Source of the DNA: Paenibacillus sp.
GTDB taxonomy: Bacteria; Bacillota; Bacilli; Paenibacillales; NBRC-103111
Direction: 5' to 3'
Assembly (NCBI GenBank): GCA_031180825.1
Contig: JAPSLM010000002.1
Coordinates: forward strand, 248,001 to 312,000
DNA: 64,000 nucleotides
The notes under the pieces: generated by a model
Told to the model about the DNA's origin: nothing
The model's database searches: none
What the model saw: the letters and a program-made list of their open reading frames with translations, nothing else
Translations under genes and position numbers: made by a program
Shown: piece after piece, positions 16,815-26,535 of the stretch
Numbering within the stretch: the stretch's first letter is position 1
Layout of the letters: every line of letters starts with the position of its first letter

Positions 16815-16997
16815 TTATGTTAAGATTGGGAAGAGAGGGCCGGGTCGCTTCCGATCCTCTCGAAGGAACCTATTTACGTTTGCCCCGCCGGCTGCGTTTT
16901 TTGGTTCCTTTTTTGTTTTTCTTACGCCATTGTTTAGTGCGAGTATTGCTGTTACCAGTTGAATTATCGCCGTAAGAAGGAGTACCCAATCTTTCAT
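16815..16997 (-). CDS. small membrane protein, unknown
   Basis: A 60-residue protein from the ATG at 16997 behind GAAAGGTG; longer frames upstream lack a site. Residues 3-22 form one membrane helix (DWVLLLTAIIQLVTAILAL), followed by a basic tail. It is first of three small minus-strand genes and is divergent from the broken ribbon-helix-helix gene, with two operator-like palindromes between them. Confidence 0.55.
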   Translation of the reverse strand: MKDWVLLLTAIIQLVTAILALNNGVRKTKKEPKNAAGGANVNRFLREDRKRPGPLFPILT

Positions 16998-17029
16998 ATT
17001 GTTTTTGTTCACCTTTCTATCTCTATTAC

Positions 17030-17077
17030 ATACTGGTACCGGTATATATTCAAGCATTTTTATACTTGTACCAGTAT
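17030..17077. promoter_or_regulatory. paired operator-like palindromes
   Basis: ATACTGGTACCGGTAT (17030-17045) and ATACTTGTACCAGTAT (17062-17077) share one symmetric pattern, with centres 32 bases apart, about three helical turns. They lie between divergent genes of the mobile-element remnant, as expected for a repressor switch. Confidence 0.6.
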
Positions 17078-17119
17078 GTTTTTTTTCTGTTATGATGTAA
17101 GAGGAAGGAGGCGTGGAGC

Positions 17120-17337
17120 ATGGTTGAAAAAAAGCAGAACGCCGCCACGCGTGCCAAGGAAAATACAACGCCGCTCATTACGACCAGGTTAAATTCGTCG
17201 TCAAAAAGGGCGGCCGTGAAACGATCAATGCCGCTGCGGAGCAGGCCGGAATGAGCAGGAACGCATATATCTTGGAAGCGATCAAAGAAAAGATGGAGCG
17301 AGACGAATTTAATGGATATCTTGATTTCGCGGGGTAG
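17120..17337 (+). pseudogene. Arc-type ribbon-helix-helix protein, frameshifted
   Basis: The ATG at 17120 has a strong GAAGGAGG site and starts MVEKKQNAATRAKE. The rest of the expected protein (KYNAAHYDQVKFVVKKGGRE, then AGMSRNAYILEAIKEKME) continues in another frame with no start codon of its own. Adding one A in the A run near 17160-17163 restores a continuous protein of about 73 residues. The family binds operators as a dimer. Confidence 0.7.
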
Positions 17338-17431
17338 GAGGCTGGGGAGACTTGGGGACGAATTGGGGACGAAATGCTGATTTCTTATGGTAAATTCTGA
17401 TCGAATGCGAACAGATGAGAACGGAAAAAAA

Positions 17432-17450
17432 CCTTGATATACAAGGGTTT
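17432..17450. repeat. candidate attachment-site repeat, right
   Basis: CCTTGATATACAAGGGTTT matches the left repeat at 14743-14761 with one mismatch. Between the two lie the integrase remnant, Xre and the small genes, about 2.7 kb. Confidence 0.5.
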
Positions 17451-17487
17451 GTGATAGCTAAGGTCTGTATCAGTCAGTCACCTTTCC

Positions 17488-17514
17488 CGCCCCGTTGGCG
17501 GGTCTCTTTTTTTG
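17488..17514 (+). repeat. 27-base direct repeat, copy 2 (terminator-like)
   Basis: Identical to 14700-14726. In this copy the stem extends to CCCGCC-CCGTT-GGCGGG followed by TCTC and seven T, a good plus-strand terminator ahead of the sigma factor gene. Confidence 0.85.
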
Positions 17515-17639
17515 CGACCGTTACTCTTAGGACGGTCTATTTTTTTATGTAACCTTTTCCGCGATTGGCGGATCTAATAGTTGAACGGAGAGAGAAGAAG
17601 ATTGCAATCGTGATTGTTTTTTATGGAAAGGTGGCTGTA

Positions 17640-18179
17640 TTGGTGGATTTGACGGAAGACTATGTCCTCAGAGCGCAAGCAGGGGACAGCGAAGCATTCA
17701 TCGATCTGATGAAGGAGTTGGAGCTGCCCTTGTACCGAATGGCCTGGGGGATCGTCAAGCAGGAGGCGGATTGTGCCGATGTCGTACAAGAGGCGATACT
17801 GAAAGCTTACAAGTCTCTGCATACGTTAAAAGATCCTGCTTTTTTCAAAACTTGGATTTACCGGATTTTGATTAACGAGTGCAATAAACTGCTGAAGAAG
17901 CGGATGCTGTTGATAACGGGCGACGAGCTTCCCAGCCGTTCTTCGGGTCTGAAGGATTATGAAAATATCGATTTGCGGGAGATGGTGGACCATTTGGAGG
18001 AGAACCTGCAAATCGTCATTGTCCTTCATTATTTTCAAGATCTCCCTCTCTCCGAGGTGGCTGACGTGCTCGGTATCTCGACGGGAGCGGTGAAGACTCG
18101 CCTGCACAGGGCAAGAAAGCAGTTATTATCGTGGTTAGGAAATGGTACGGAAAGGAAGATGAGCTGTGGCGCGCAATGA
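17640..18179 (+). CDS. ECF-family RNA polymerase sigma factor
   Basis: A 179-residue ECF sigma factor. Region 2 runs from about residue 14 (AFIDLMKELELPLYRMAWGI, then CADVVQEAILKAYKS). Region 4 is near the C terminus (LSEVADVLGISTGAVKTRLH). The start is taken as the TTG at 17640 behind GGAAAGGTGG; a GTG one codon later is possible. It overlaps the next gene by 14 bases, the usual coupling with a cognate anti-sigma factor. Confidence 0.9.
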   Translation: MVDLTEDYVLRAQAGDSEAFIDLMKELELPLYRMAWGIVKQEADCADVVQEAILKAYKSLHTLKDPAFFKTWIYRILINECNKLLKKRMLLITGDELPSRSSGLKDYENIDLREMVDHLEENLQIVIVLHYFQDLPLSEVADVLGISTGAVKTRLHRARKQLLSWLGNGTERKMSCGAQ

Positions 18180-19257
18180 GCTGGACAAAAACTTGATCGA
18201 ATGCAGGAATAAGCTTCCCGATCATATAACGGCAACGATGCGTTCCCGTTTGGACGAAACGTACATGATGATCCGTGAAATGGAGAAGCAAGCAGACAAG
18301 CTTCCCGGTGAAACAATAAAAAAGCGGAAGCCGCTTCGGAAAGGGTTCGTCATTGCCGTCGCCGCAGCCATTCTTGGATTATTGGTTCTGAGTCCCGTAC
18401 TGATTTCCCCGACAATGGCCGAATCGTTGATTAAATTGCCGATCGTGGGGAACATCTTCAAGCTTGCAGGGGATTTTGGGCTTCAAAAGGCAGAAGAGGA
18501 GGGCCTTGCGACAACCGTAAATGAAAGTGCAAGCCATGACGGCTTCACCATAACGGCTACGAAGGTGTCTTACGACGGAATACGAATTGCATTGGAGTTA
18601 ACAAGAACGGCCCCGGAGGGTACCGAAGGCGCCCTCTATCATTTGCGTTCGATCATGAATAATACGGCGAAGAAGGGATCTTTTGAAAATATACAGGTTT
18701 GGTTGCCTTCCGGTCACTATGGGAGTCTTTCCTTGGGAACGAACCAAGTTACAGACCCTTCCGAATCCGTGCTTGTAAAGATCGAAGAATTGAGGGGGGA
18801 GATTCCGGATCAATTCGATTTGACGGTCAAGATGGGGCTAAAAGGGTATAAACGGCCGTTTGAATTGAAAGTGCCGGTCGTCAAAATGGCCGGAGTTACG
18901 GTTCTCACATCCGAAGAGACGAAAACCTATGATGGCGAGAATTTGAAATTAACGGCCAAAATGGACATGACCCCTATTACGACCCGTCTCACTGTCAATA
19001 TTTTGGACGAGTACCTCCTGCGAGAATTAAGGTTTGATATCGTTGATGACGAGGGGAATTTCCTCGAATCGCTCGGCGGAGGAATAGATTACTATGAAGA
19101 GAATAAAGCAAATTATACTTACGAGGCTTTCCGGACCAGACCGAAATCGATAACGGTCAAGCCGTTTTTTGATAGAGCTGGGGAAGGGAAGCAATATGTT
19201 CCCGAACTGGAATTTACCATGCCGGTCCCCGAGAATCCCGGAGACGGGAGCAAATGA
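18166..19257 (+). CDS. membrane anti-sigma factor (DUF4179 type)
   Basis: A 363-residue protein with a GTG start overlapping the sigma gene, behind AAAGGAAG. Residues 1-60 are cytoplasmic and should hold the sigma-binding part. Residues 64-84 form one membrane helix (FVIAVAAAILGLLVLSPVLI). The remainder is an outside beta-rich domain that fits DUF4179 plus a DUF5643-like C-terminal half. The inducing signal is unknown. Confidence 0.85.
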   Translation: MARNELDKNLIECRNKLPDHITATMRSRLDETYMMIREMEKQADKLPGETIKKRKPLRKGFVIAVAAAILGLLVLSPVLISPTMAESLIKLPIVGNIFKLAGDFGLQKAEEEGLATTVNESASHDGFTITATKVSYDGIRIALELTRTAPEGTEGALYHLRSIMNNTAKKGSFENIQVWLPSGHYGSLSLGTNQVTDPSESVLVKIEELRGEIPDQFDLTVKMGLKGYKRPFELKVPVVKMAGVTVLTSEETKTYDGENLKLTAKMDMTPITTRLTVNILDEYLLRELRFDIVDDEGNFLESLGGGIDYYEENKANYTYEAFRTRPKSITVKPFFDRAGEGKQYVPELEFTMPVPENPGDGSK

Positions 19258-19260
19258 TTT

Positions 19261-19290
19261 AAAAAGGCCGATCCGCTAAGGACCGGCCTT
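19261..19290 (-). terminator. terminator of the cstA-ybdD transcript
   Basis: AAGGCCG-TCC and GGA-CGGCCTT form a strong stem. On the minus strand it is followed by TTTTT, so it ends the minus-strand transcript; on the plus strand it may also slow the anti-sigma transcript. Confidence 0.85.
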
Positions 19291-19299
19291 GAATTGCTT

Positions 19300-19503
19300 T
19301 CAGCAGCAGCGCGAAACTTTGCCGCCTTTGGCGTTGTACCGGGCTTCCTGCGCTTCGCGGAAAAACTCCTCCCGCGTCTGGATCGGCTCTCCCGGATGAC
19401 ATTCCTTCCGATGCTCGACGTACCGCTCATAGTTCGGTACCCCGACCAGCAGATCGAGGAATTGTCTGCGGTATTTGAGCACGTCCTTGACCGCCTCAAA
19501 CAT
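19300..19503 (-). CDS. ybdD: YbdD/YjiX-family short protein
   Basis: A 67-residue protein of the family that regularly accompanies CstA-type carriers. The family pattern is visible as VPNYERYVEHRKECHPGEP followed by EEFFREAQEARYN. The end is rich in Cys. Its start overlaps the end of cstA by 8 bases, so it is translated together with the carrier. It is thought to support carrier function; the mechanism is not known. Confidence 0.9.
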   Translation of the reverse strand: MFEAVKDVLKYRRQFLDLLVGVPNYERYVEHRKECHPGEPIQTREEFFREAQEARYNAKGGKVSRCC

Positions 19504-21583
19504 ACTTCGGCACCTCCCGGACTCCGTCCGCTGCGCGAGCGATATAAGGCGCTTCTTTCAGCCCGACCGGCAGGCCCTTCAGCACGCGGTACCATGTCCG
19601 CAGCGAGGCGAAGAGCACAGCCAAGACGATGATCATAAAGAGGCCGCATAAGATCGCATCCACGTAATCATTCGTGATGATCTGCTGCATCTGCGCGGCC
19701 GATGTGGCCGGAGCGACCAGCTTCCCGGCGTTCAGCGCGTCCTGATACTGCTGAGCGTGGGTCAGAAACCCGATTTTAGGGTCGGGATGAAACAGCTTCT
19801 GCCAGCCGGCCGTCATCGTAATGGTCAGCAGCCAGACCGTCGGCACCAGGGTTACCCAGGCGTATGCCTTTTTGCCCATTTTCAGCAGGATGGTCGAGCC
19901 GAGAATGAGCGCCATGCCCGCCAGCATCTGGTTGGCGATCCCGAACAGCGCCCAAAGCGAGTTGATCCCGCCCAGCGGATCGATGACGCCCTGGTACAAG
20001 AAATAGCCCCAACCGGCCACGCAGAGCGCCGTAGCCACGACGTTGCCGAGCGTCGATTCGGTATTGCCGAGCGGCTTAACGACGCTGCCGAGAATTTCTT
20101 GAATCATAAACCGGCCTACACGGGTACCCGCGTCGATCGTCGTCAAGATAAACAAAGCCTCGAACAAGATGGCAAAATGATACCAGAACGCCATAAGCGC
20201 TTTTCCGCCGATGACCCCGGACAAAATATGCGCCATACCGATGGCGAACGTCGGGGCCCCGCCGGTCCGTGAAAGAATCGTCGATTCGCCGACATCCTTG
20301 GCCAGATTCGTCAGATCGTCCGGCGTGATCGTAAAGCCCCATGACGTCAGCGTGGCCGCCGCTTTTACCGCGTCGGCGCCGATGGCGGCCGCCGGGGAGT
20401 TAATGGCGAAGTAGGCGCCCGGCGTAATGACGCAGGCGGCGATCAGCGCCATGATGGCGACGAACGATTCCATCAGCATCGCGCCGTAGCCGATCGGCCG
20501 GGCGTGCGTTTCCCGCTCCAGCATTTTCGGCGTCGTGCCGGACGAAATCAGCGAATGGAAGCCGGAGACGGCCCCGCACGCAATCGTAATGAACAGGAAC
20601 GGGAACAGATTGCCGGCGAAGACCGGCCCCGTGCCGTCGATAAACTTCGTCGTCGCCGGCATCGCGAGATCGGGCATGACAAACAGGATGCCGAGCGCCA
20701 GTCCTACGATCGTGCCGATTTTCAGAAACGTGCTCAAGTAATCGCGCGGGGCCAGCAGCAGCCACACCGGCAGCGCGGAAGCGACGAAGCCGTAAACGAT
20801 CAGCATGATCGCAATCGTCTCGCCGCTGAAGGTGAACAGGCCGGAGAGCACCGGGCTTTCCGCCACGTATTTGCCCGCGACAAGCGAGCCCAGAAGCAGG
20901 ACAAGCCCCATCAGCGAAGCTTCGGCGACCCGTCCCGGACGAATAAACCGCATGTAGATTCCCATGACAACGGCGATGGGAATGGTGGCCGCGATGGTGA
21001 ACATTCCCCAGGGGCTGCCGATCAGCGCTTTGACGACAACGAGCGCCAGCACGGCGAGCAGAATGACCATAATGGCCAGAATGCCGATCATCGCGATGAC
21101 CCCGGCGGTCGGACCGATCTCTTCCTTGATCATCTCCCCGAGCGATTTGCCGCCCCGTCTCGTGGAGGCGAATAAAATGATGAAGTCCTGCACGGCTCCG
21201 CCGAGAATCACGCCGATCACAATCCAGAGCGTGCCGGGCAAATAGCCCATCTGCGCCGCGAGCACCGGACCGACGAGCGGCCCTGCGCCGGCGATTGCGG
21301 CGAAGTGATGCCCGAACAGCACCCATTTGTTCGTGGGCACGTAATCCTTGCCGTCATTGTTGATTTCGGCCGGCGTCTTACGGTTGTCGTCCAAGCCGAG
21401 CACCTTGCGGGCCAGAAATTTACTGTAAAAGCGGTAAGCGATCGCATAGCACGAAACGGCGGCGACAATGAGCCAGACGGCGTTGACCGATTCTCCGCGG
21501 TTCAGCGCAATCGCCGCGAATCCGAAGGCGCCGAGTACCGATACGAGTCCCCATAAACCTATGGATTTCAAGCTTTTAACCAT
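19496..21583 (-). CDS. cstA: CstA-family carbon starvation carrier (pyruvate or peptide)
   Basis: A 695-residue membrane protein with some 16 to 18 helices. Family motifs include YRFYSKFLARKVLGLDD near the N terminus and HHFAAIAGAGPLVGPVLAAQ near residue 95. The ATG at 21583 stands behind GGTGGAGGG; a longer frame to 21631 lacks a site. In E. coli, paralogues BtsT and CstA carry pyruvate (and perhaps peptides), and BtsT is controlled by the LytS/LytR-type pair BtsS/BtsR. The matching pair directly upstream here favours pyruvate uptake. Confidence 0.92.
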   Translation of the reverse strand: MVKSLKSIGLWGLVSVLGAFGFAAIALNRGESVNAVWLIVAAVSCYAIAYRFYSKFLARKVLGLDDNRKTPAEINNDGKDYVPTNKWVLFGHHFAAIAGAGPLVGPVLAAQMGYLPGTLWIVIGVILGGAVQDFIILFASTRRGGKSLGEMIKEEIGPTAGVIAMIGILAIMVILLAVLALVVVKALIGSPWGMFTIAATIPIAVVMGIYMRFIRPGRVAEASLMGLVLLLGSLVAGKYVAESPVLSGLFTFSGETIAIMLIVYGFVASALPVWLLLAPRDYLSTFLKIGTIVGLALGILFVMPDLAMPATTKFIDGTGPVFAGNLFPFLFITIACGAVSGFHSLISSGTTPKMLERETHARPIGYGAMLMESFVAIMALIAACVITPGAYFAINSPAAAIGADAVKAAATLTSWGFTITPDDLTNLAKDVGESTILSRTGGAPTFAIGMAHILSGVIGGKALMAFWYHFAILFEALFILTTIDAGTRVGRFMIQEILGSVVKPLGNTESTLGNVVATALCVAGWGYFLYQGVIDPLGGINSLWALFGIANQMLAGMALILGSTILLKMGKKAYAWVTLVPTVWLLTITMTAGWQKLFHPDPKIGFLTHAQQYQDALNAGKLVAPATSAAQMQQIITNDYVDAILCGLFMIIVLAVLFASLRTWYRVLKGLPVGLKEAPYIARAADGVREVPKYV

Positions 21584-21703
21584 AGCGGTTCCCTCCACCT
21601 GTGAATTGCTTCCATATGGCAGCGTTTGCAAACAAGTATAATCGGTCTTTTGCCCGAGGGAAACCGCTTGGAAAGCATGATGTCCGGAAACCGGCGCAAG
21701 ATG

Positions 21704-22447
21704 TCAGATTTCCAGCTTCAAACGCAGCTCCTTTACATAATTCCGGCTGACGGGAACGCGGCTGTGGACCTCATCGTCCAACCGGACATCATAAGCTCCG
21801 TTGACCCACGACTTCAATTCCGCGATCGCTTCCAGCCGGACGAGGTAACTTTTGTGGCAGCGGAAAAAACCGAACGGCGCCAGCTTCTGCTCCAGTTCCT
21901 GCAAGGTATAGGACACCTCGTAAGCGCCCTGGCCGGTATGGACCTGGACCCGCTTGCCTTCCTTGCTGATATACACGATATTTCTCGGCGATACGTACTT
22001 GATGCCGTCGTCCAATTCAAGAGCCAGCTTCACGCAGGCATCGCCCGCCGCAGGCTTGCGCGAAGCCGGCGCAAGGCTCTTCCCCGCGGCCAGCCGCAGT
22101 TCCTGAAAGACCGCACCGAGATCGTCCTCGTCATACGGCTTCAATATGTAATGAAACGCGCGCAGCTTGAAAGCGTCGACCGCATAATGATCATAAGCGG
22201 TGGAAAAGACGATTTTGACCCCCGGGTCGAGCTCGCCTACGATTTGCGCCACCTGCAGTCCGCTGAGGTCCGGCATCTCCATATCGAGAAACAGCACGTC
22301 CGGCGTCTGCTCCTTCACCTTGCGGATCGCGTCTATCCCGCCGAACGCCTGCGTCACCTGCGATACGTCGGCGATCTGCTCCAGCAAATAGGCCAGCTCC
22401 TCGCGGGAGGGCGCTTCATCGTCGGCAATGACCACGTTCCAGTTCAT
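21704..22447 (-). CDS. LytTR-family response regulator (LytR/BtsR type)
   Basis: A 247-residue regulator with a receiver domain (residues 1-120; acidic pocket ADDE, phosphate-accepting Asp55 in FLDMEMPD) and a C-terminal LytTR DNA-binding domain (residues 145-245; HTGQGAYEVSYTLQELEQKL, CHKSYLVRL). The ATG at 22447 follows GAGGTGAGAAG. It follows the sensor kinase gene by 5 bases and precedes cstA, which is its likely target. Confidence 0.93.
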   Translation of the reverse strand: MNWNVVIADDEAPSREELAYLLEQIADVSQVTQAFGGIDAIRKVKEQTPDVLFLDMEMPDLSGLQVAQIVGELDPGVKIVFSTAYDHYAVDAFKLRAFHYILKPYDEDDLGAVFQELRLAAGKSLAPASRKPAAGDACVKLALELDDGIKYVSPRNIVYISKEGKRVQVHTGQGAYEVSYTLQELEQKLAPFGFFRCHKSYLVRLEAIAELKSWVNGAYDVRLDDEVHSRVPVSRNYVKELRLKLEI

Positions 22448-22452
22448 TCTTC

Positions 22453-24057
22453 TCACCTCACCCAAAAGCTAACTTTTGTGCCTTTCCCCGGCGTGCTGTC
22501 GATCTCCAGCGGCTGCTCCGTACCGTAATGGTAGCTCAGGCGCTGGGCGATGTTGCGCAGCGCGACGCCCGCATGCTCGTCCGCCGTCTCCGGCTCGCCC
22601 TGGCGTATCCCGCTGCCGTTGTCCTCCACCGTGATCCGGGCGCGGTATTGTCCGCCGTCCGCCGCCTGCTTCACGCCGAGGCGGATCATGCCGGGCCTGC
22701 CGATGTTTTGGAGCCCGTGCACAATCGCATTTTCCACCAGCGGCTGAATCGTAAACGGAGGAATGCGGCAGTCCAGCGCCGCTTCGTCAATATCCGCCAC
22801 GAACTCAAGCCGCTCGCCAAGCCGCGCCTTGGTCAAGCTCAGATAGGACATCACAAGCTCAAGCTCGTCGCGGACCGAGACCAGCGTTTTGCTGCTGCCG
22901 TTCATATTTTTGCGGAGGAACTTGGACAGGTGCGTAATGAGCTGCCGCGCCTCCTCCGGCTTCGTGCGGATGAACGATTTGACCGTATTCAAGACGTTGA
23001 ATAAAAAGTGCGGGTTCATCTGCGCCTGCAGCGAACGGGTTTCGGCATCGGCCAGCAGCTGTCCCTGCCGCTCTGCCTCCACGAAAGCATACTGCTGGGA
23101 AATAAGCCTCGCCAGCGTCGTCATCATCCGCCGCCGGGACGGGGTATCCTCCTGCTTCCGCTCGTAAAACAACCGAAAGCGCCCGATCAGCTTCTTATTT
23201 TGCATTTCCATCGGCAAATCGACCCAATACGGCGTCTTGCGGCCTTCTTTGACCCATTCCGTTTCGTTTTTGTAAAAATAAGCGCCGACGGCTTTCGTCT
23301 CCTCATGCAGCGTTCTCGCAACCTCCCGGACCGCCCGGTCGAAATCCAGCCGCCACAGCGGCATCGTCAAATCGGCGATATGCAGCGCTTTGCGCGCGTG
23401 CTCCGTCCCGATCCGGTCCTCTTCGCTTTCCATCGTATGATATACGACGAAAAACAGCGATACCCCGATCCCGTTCGCAATAATTTGCGGAATCCCGATC
23501 AGCGCGACCAATCCGAACGCTTCGTTCCATGGCTTCGCCAGCAGCAGGATCAACGCCATCTGAACCATTTCCGCGAGCAGGCCGACGGCAAACGCCGGCT
23601 TGGCCGAAGCCGCCTGCGGGAATCGCCGTTTGACGGCATGGCGGCATAAGCCCGCCATGGTGCCTTGGGCGACAGGCGCCAGCATGCAGGCGACGGCGAC
23701 GAAGCCGCCGAGGCTGTACCGGTGCAGGCCGGCAATGACGCCGACGATCAGCCCGCTCTTCACTCCGCCGAGCAGCCCGGCGATGACGACCCCGATCGAC
23801 CGCGAGTTGGCGATGGCGGCGGTAGGGGAGACTTCGCCGATCCATGGCGCGGGCTGGTACGAATACGGGGTTACGGTTACGCCGGAATATGTGCCGAGAA
23901 TCGCATACAGGCTGAAAAAGACGATGAAGCGCCACGGATGAGCCTGTTCCCCTTGGCAGCTCATGTAGCTCCGCATCCACCGGCTCCGCGAGAAGACGAA
24001 GGCCAGCGCGATCAGGAAGCCGACGCGCTCCAGCATGTCGACAAAAAGAGGCAGCAT
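22453..24057 (-). CDS. LytS/BtsS-type sensor histidine kinase
   Basis: A 534-residue kinase. Residues 1-205 form the multi-helix LytS-type 5TM receptor domain (NSRSIGVVIAGLLGG, SLGGFVAVACML). A GAF-like region follows (about 225-325). The His-containing segment is QAQMNPHFLFNVLN near residue 350, and the ATPase domain shows EDNGSGI and GVALRNI. Related systems sense pyruvate. The start at 24057 has GGAAGG directly against the ATG, which is tight, but the following residues fit the family start. Confidence 0.92.
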   Translation of the reverse strand: MLPLFVDMLERVGFLIALAFVFSRSRWMRSYMSCQGEQAHPWRFIVFFSLYAILGTYSGVTVTPYSYQPAPWIGEVSPTAAIANSRSIGVVIAGLLGGVKSGLIVGVIAGLHRYSLGGFVAVACMLAPVAQGTMAGLCRHAVKRRFPQAASAKPAFAVGLLAEMVQMALILLLAKPWNEAFGLVALIGIPQIIANGIGVSLFFVVYHTMESEEDRIGTEHARKALHIADLTMPLWRLDFDRAVREVARTLHEETKAVGAYFYKNETEWVKEGRKTPYWVDLPMEMQNKKLIGRFRLFYERKQEDTPSRRRMMTTLARLISQQYAFVEAERQGQLLADAETRSLQAQMNPHFLFNVLNTVKSFIRTKPEEARQLITHLSKFLRKNMNGSSKTLVSVRDELELVMSYLSLTKARLGERLEFVADIDEAALDCRIPPFTIQPLVENAIVHGLQNIGRPGMIRLGVKQAADGGQYRARITVEDNGSGIRQGEPETADEHAGVALRNIAQRLSYHYGTEQPLEIDSTPGKGTKVSFWVR

Positions 24058-25739
<1,682 letters not shown>

Positions 25740-25765
25740 CAATTCATGAAACGGGGAGGGAAATT

Positions 25766-26518
25766 ATGGACAAGCTTTTTTCAATGATCGAGGTAGAAGT
25801 CAATTCACATTGCAATCGTACGTGCTGGTACTGTCCCAACAGTATATCCAAACGGCAAGAAAGCGGAGAGATGAAACCCGAATTGTTCCAACGACTGATG
25901 GAGCAGCTGCGCTCGTTGGATTTTGCGGGCCGGATTTCGTTTCATTTTTACGGCGAGCCGCTGCTGTGCAAAAATCTCGATTTGTTCGTAGGCATGACTT
26001 CGGAATACATTCCGAAGGCGCGTCCCATTATTTATACGAATGGCGATTTGCTGGATGCCAATCGGCTGAGGACTTTGTTGGGGCTGGGGATCAAGAAATT
26101 TATTGTGACGCAGCACGTCGGGGCAAAACACAAATTTAAGGAAGTGTTTGCCCAGTTGTCGGAAGAAGAGAAAGAAAAAGTCGTCTATCTCGATCATTCC
26201 GATCTGGTGCTATCGAACAGAGGAGGCTTGTTGTCCAAGGTTCCTTACCAGTCGAAGGCGAGTTCCATTTGCATGGTTCCGTCGAATTTGGTGGTCGTTA
26301 CGGTCATGGGCAATGTGCTGCCGTGCTTTGAAGATTTTAACCAGAAGCTTGTCATGGGGAATATTAACGAGCAGCATATTGCGGAAATATGGAACAACGA
26401 AAGGTTTTCCGTGTTCCGGAAATTGTTGAGGGAAGGACACCGGAACCAATCGGAAATATGCAAAAACTGCAATAATGTGAGTGTGCAAACGGAAGAACAA
26501 TACGATTATGTCCTTTAA
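25766..26518 (+). CDS. btrN: radical SAM 2-deoxy-scyllo-inosamine dehydrogenase (BtrN)
   Basis: A 250-residue radical S-adenosylmethionine enzyme, the length of BtrN. It oxidises 2-deoxy-scyllo-inosamine at C3 to the amino-ketone, which the aminotransferase then converts to 2-deoxystreptamine. The first 4Fe-4S cluster uses Cys16, Cys20 and Cys23 (CNRTCWYC). The auxiliary cluster is met by Cys169, Cys187, Cys232 and Cys235, all at the positions known for BtrN. The ATG at 25766 is behind GGGGAGGG. It follows btrS by 26 bases. Confidence 0.96.
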   Translation: MDKLFSMIEVEVNSHCNRTCWYCPNSISKRQESGEMKPELFQRLMEQLRSLDFAGRISFHFYGEPLLCKNLDLFVGMTSEYIPKARPIIYTNGDLLDANRLRTLLGLGIKKFIVTQHVGAKHKFKEVFAQLSEEEKEKVVYLDHSDLVLSNRGGLLSKVPYQSKASSICMVPSNLVVVTVMGNVLPCFEDFNQKLVMGNINEQHIAEIWNNERFSVFRKLLREGHRNQSEICKNCNNVSVQTEEQYDYVL

Positions 26519-26535
26519 GAAGGAGGGGCGTAGGT

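Larger units (their letters stand above)
17338..17639. other. right edge of the mobile-element remnant
   Basis: No gene seen. It holds TTGGGGACGAATTGGGGACG at 17352-17371 (nearly repeated at 14791-14809), the att-like repeat at 17432-17450 and the second 27-base repeat at 17488-17514. Confidence 0.5.
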
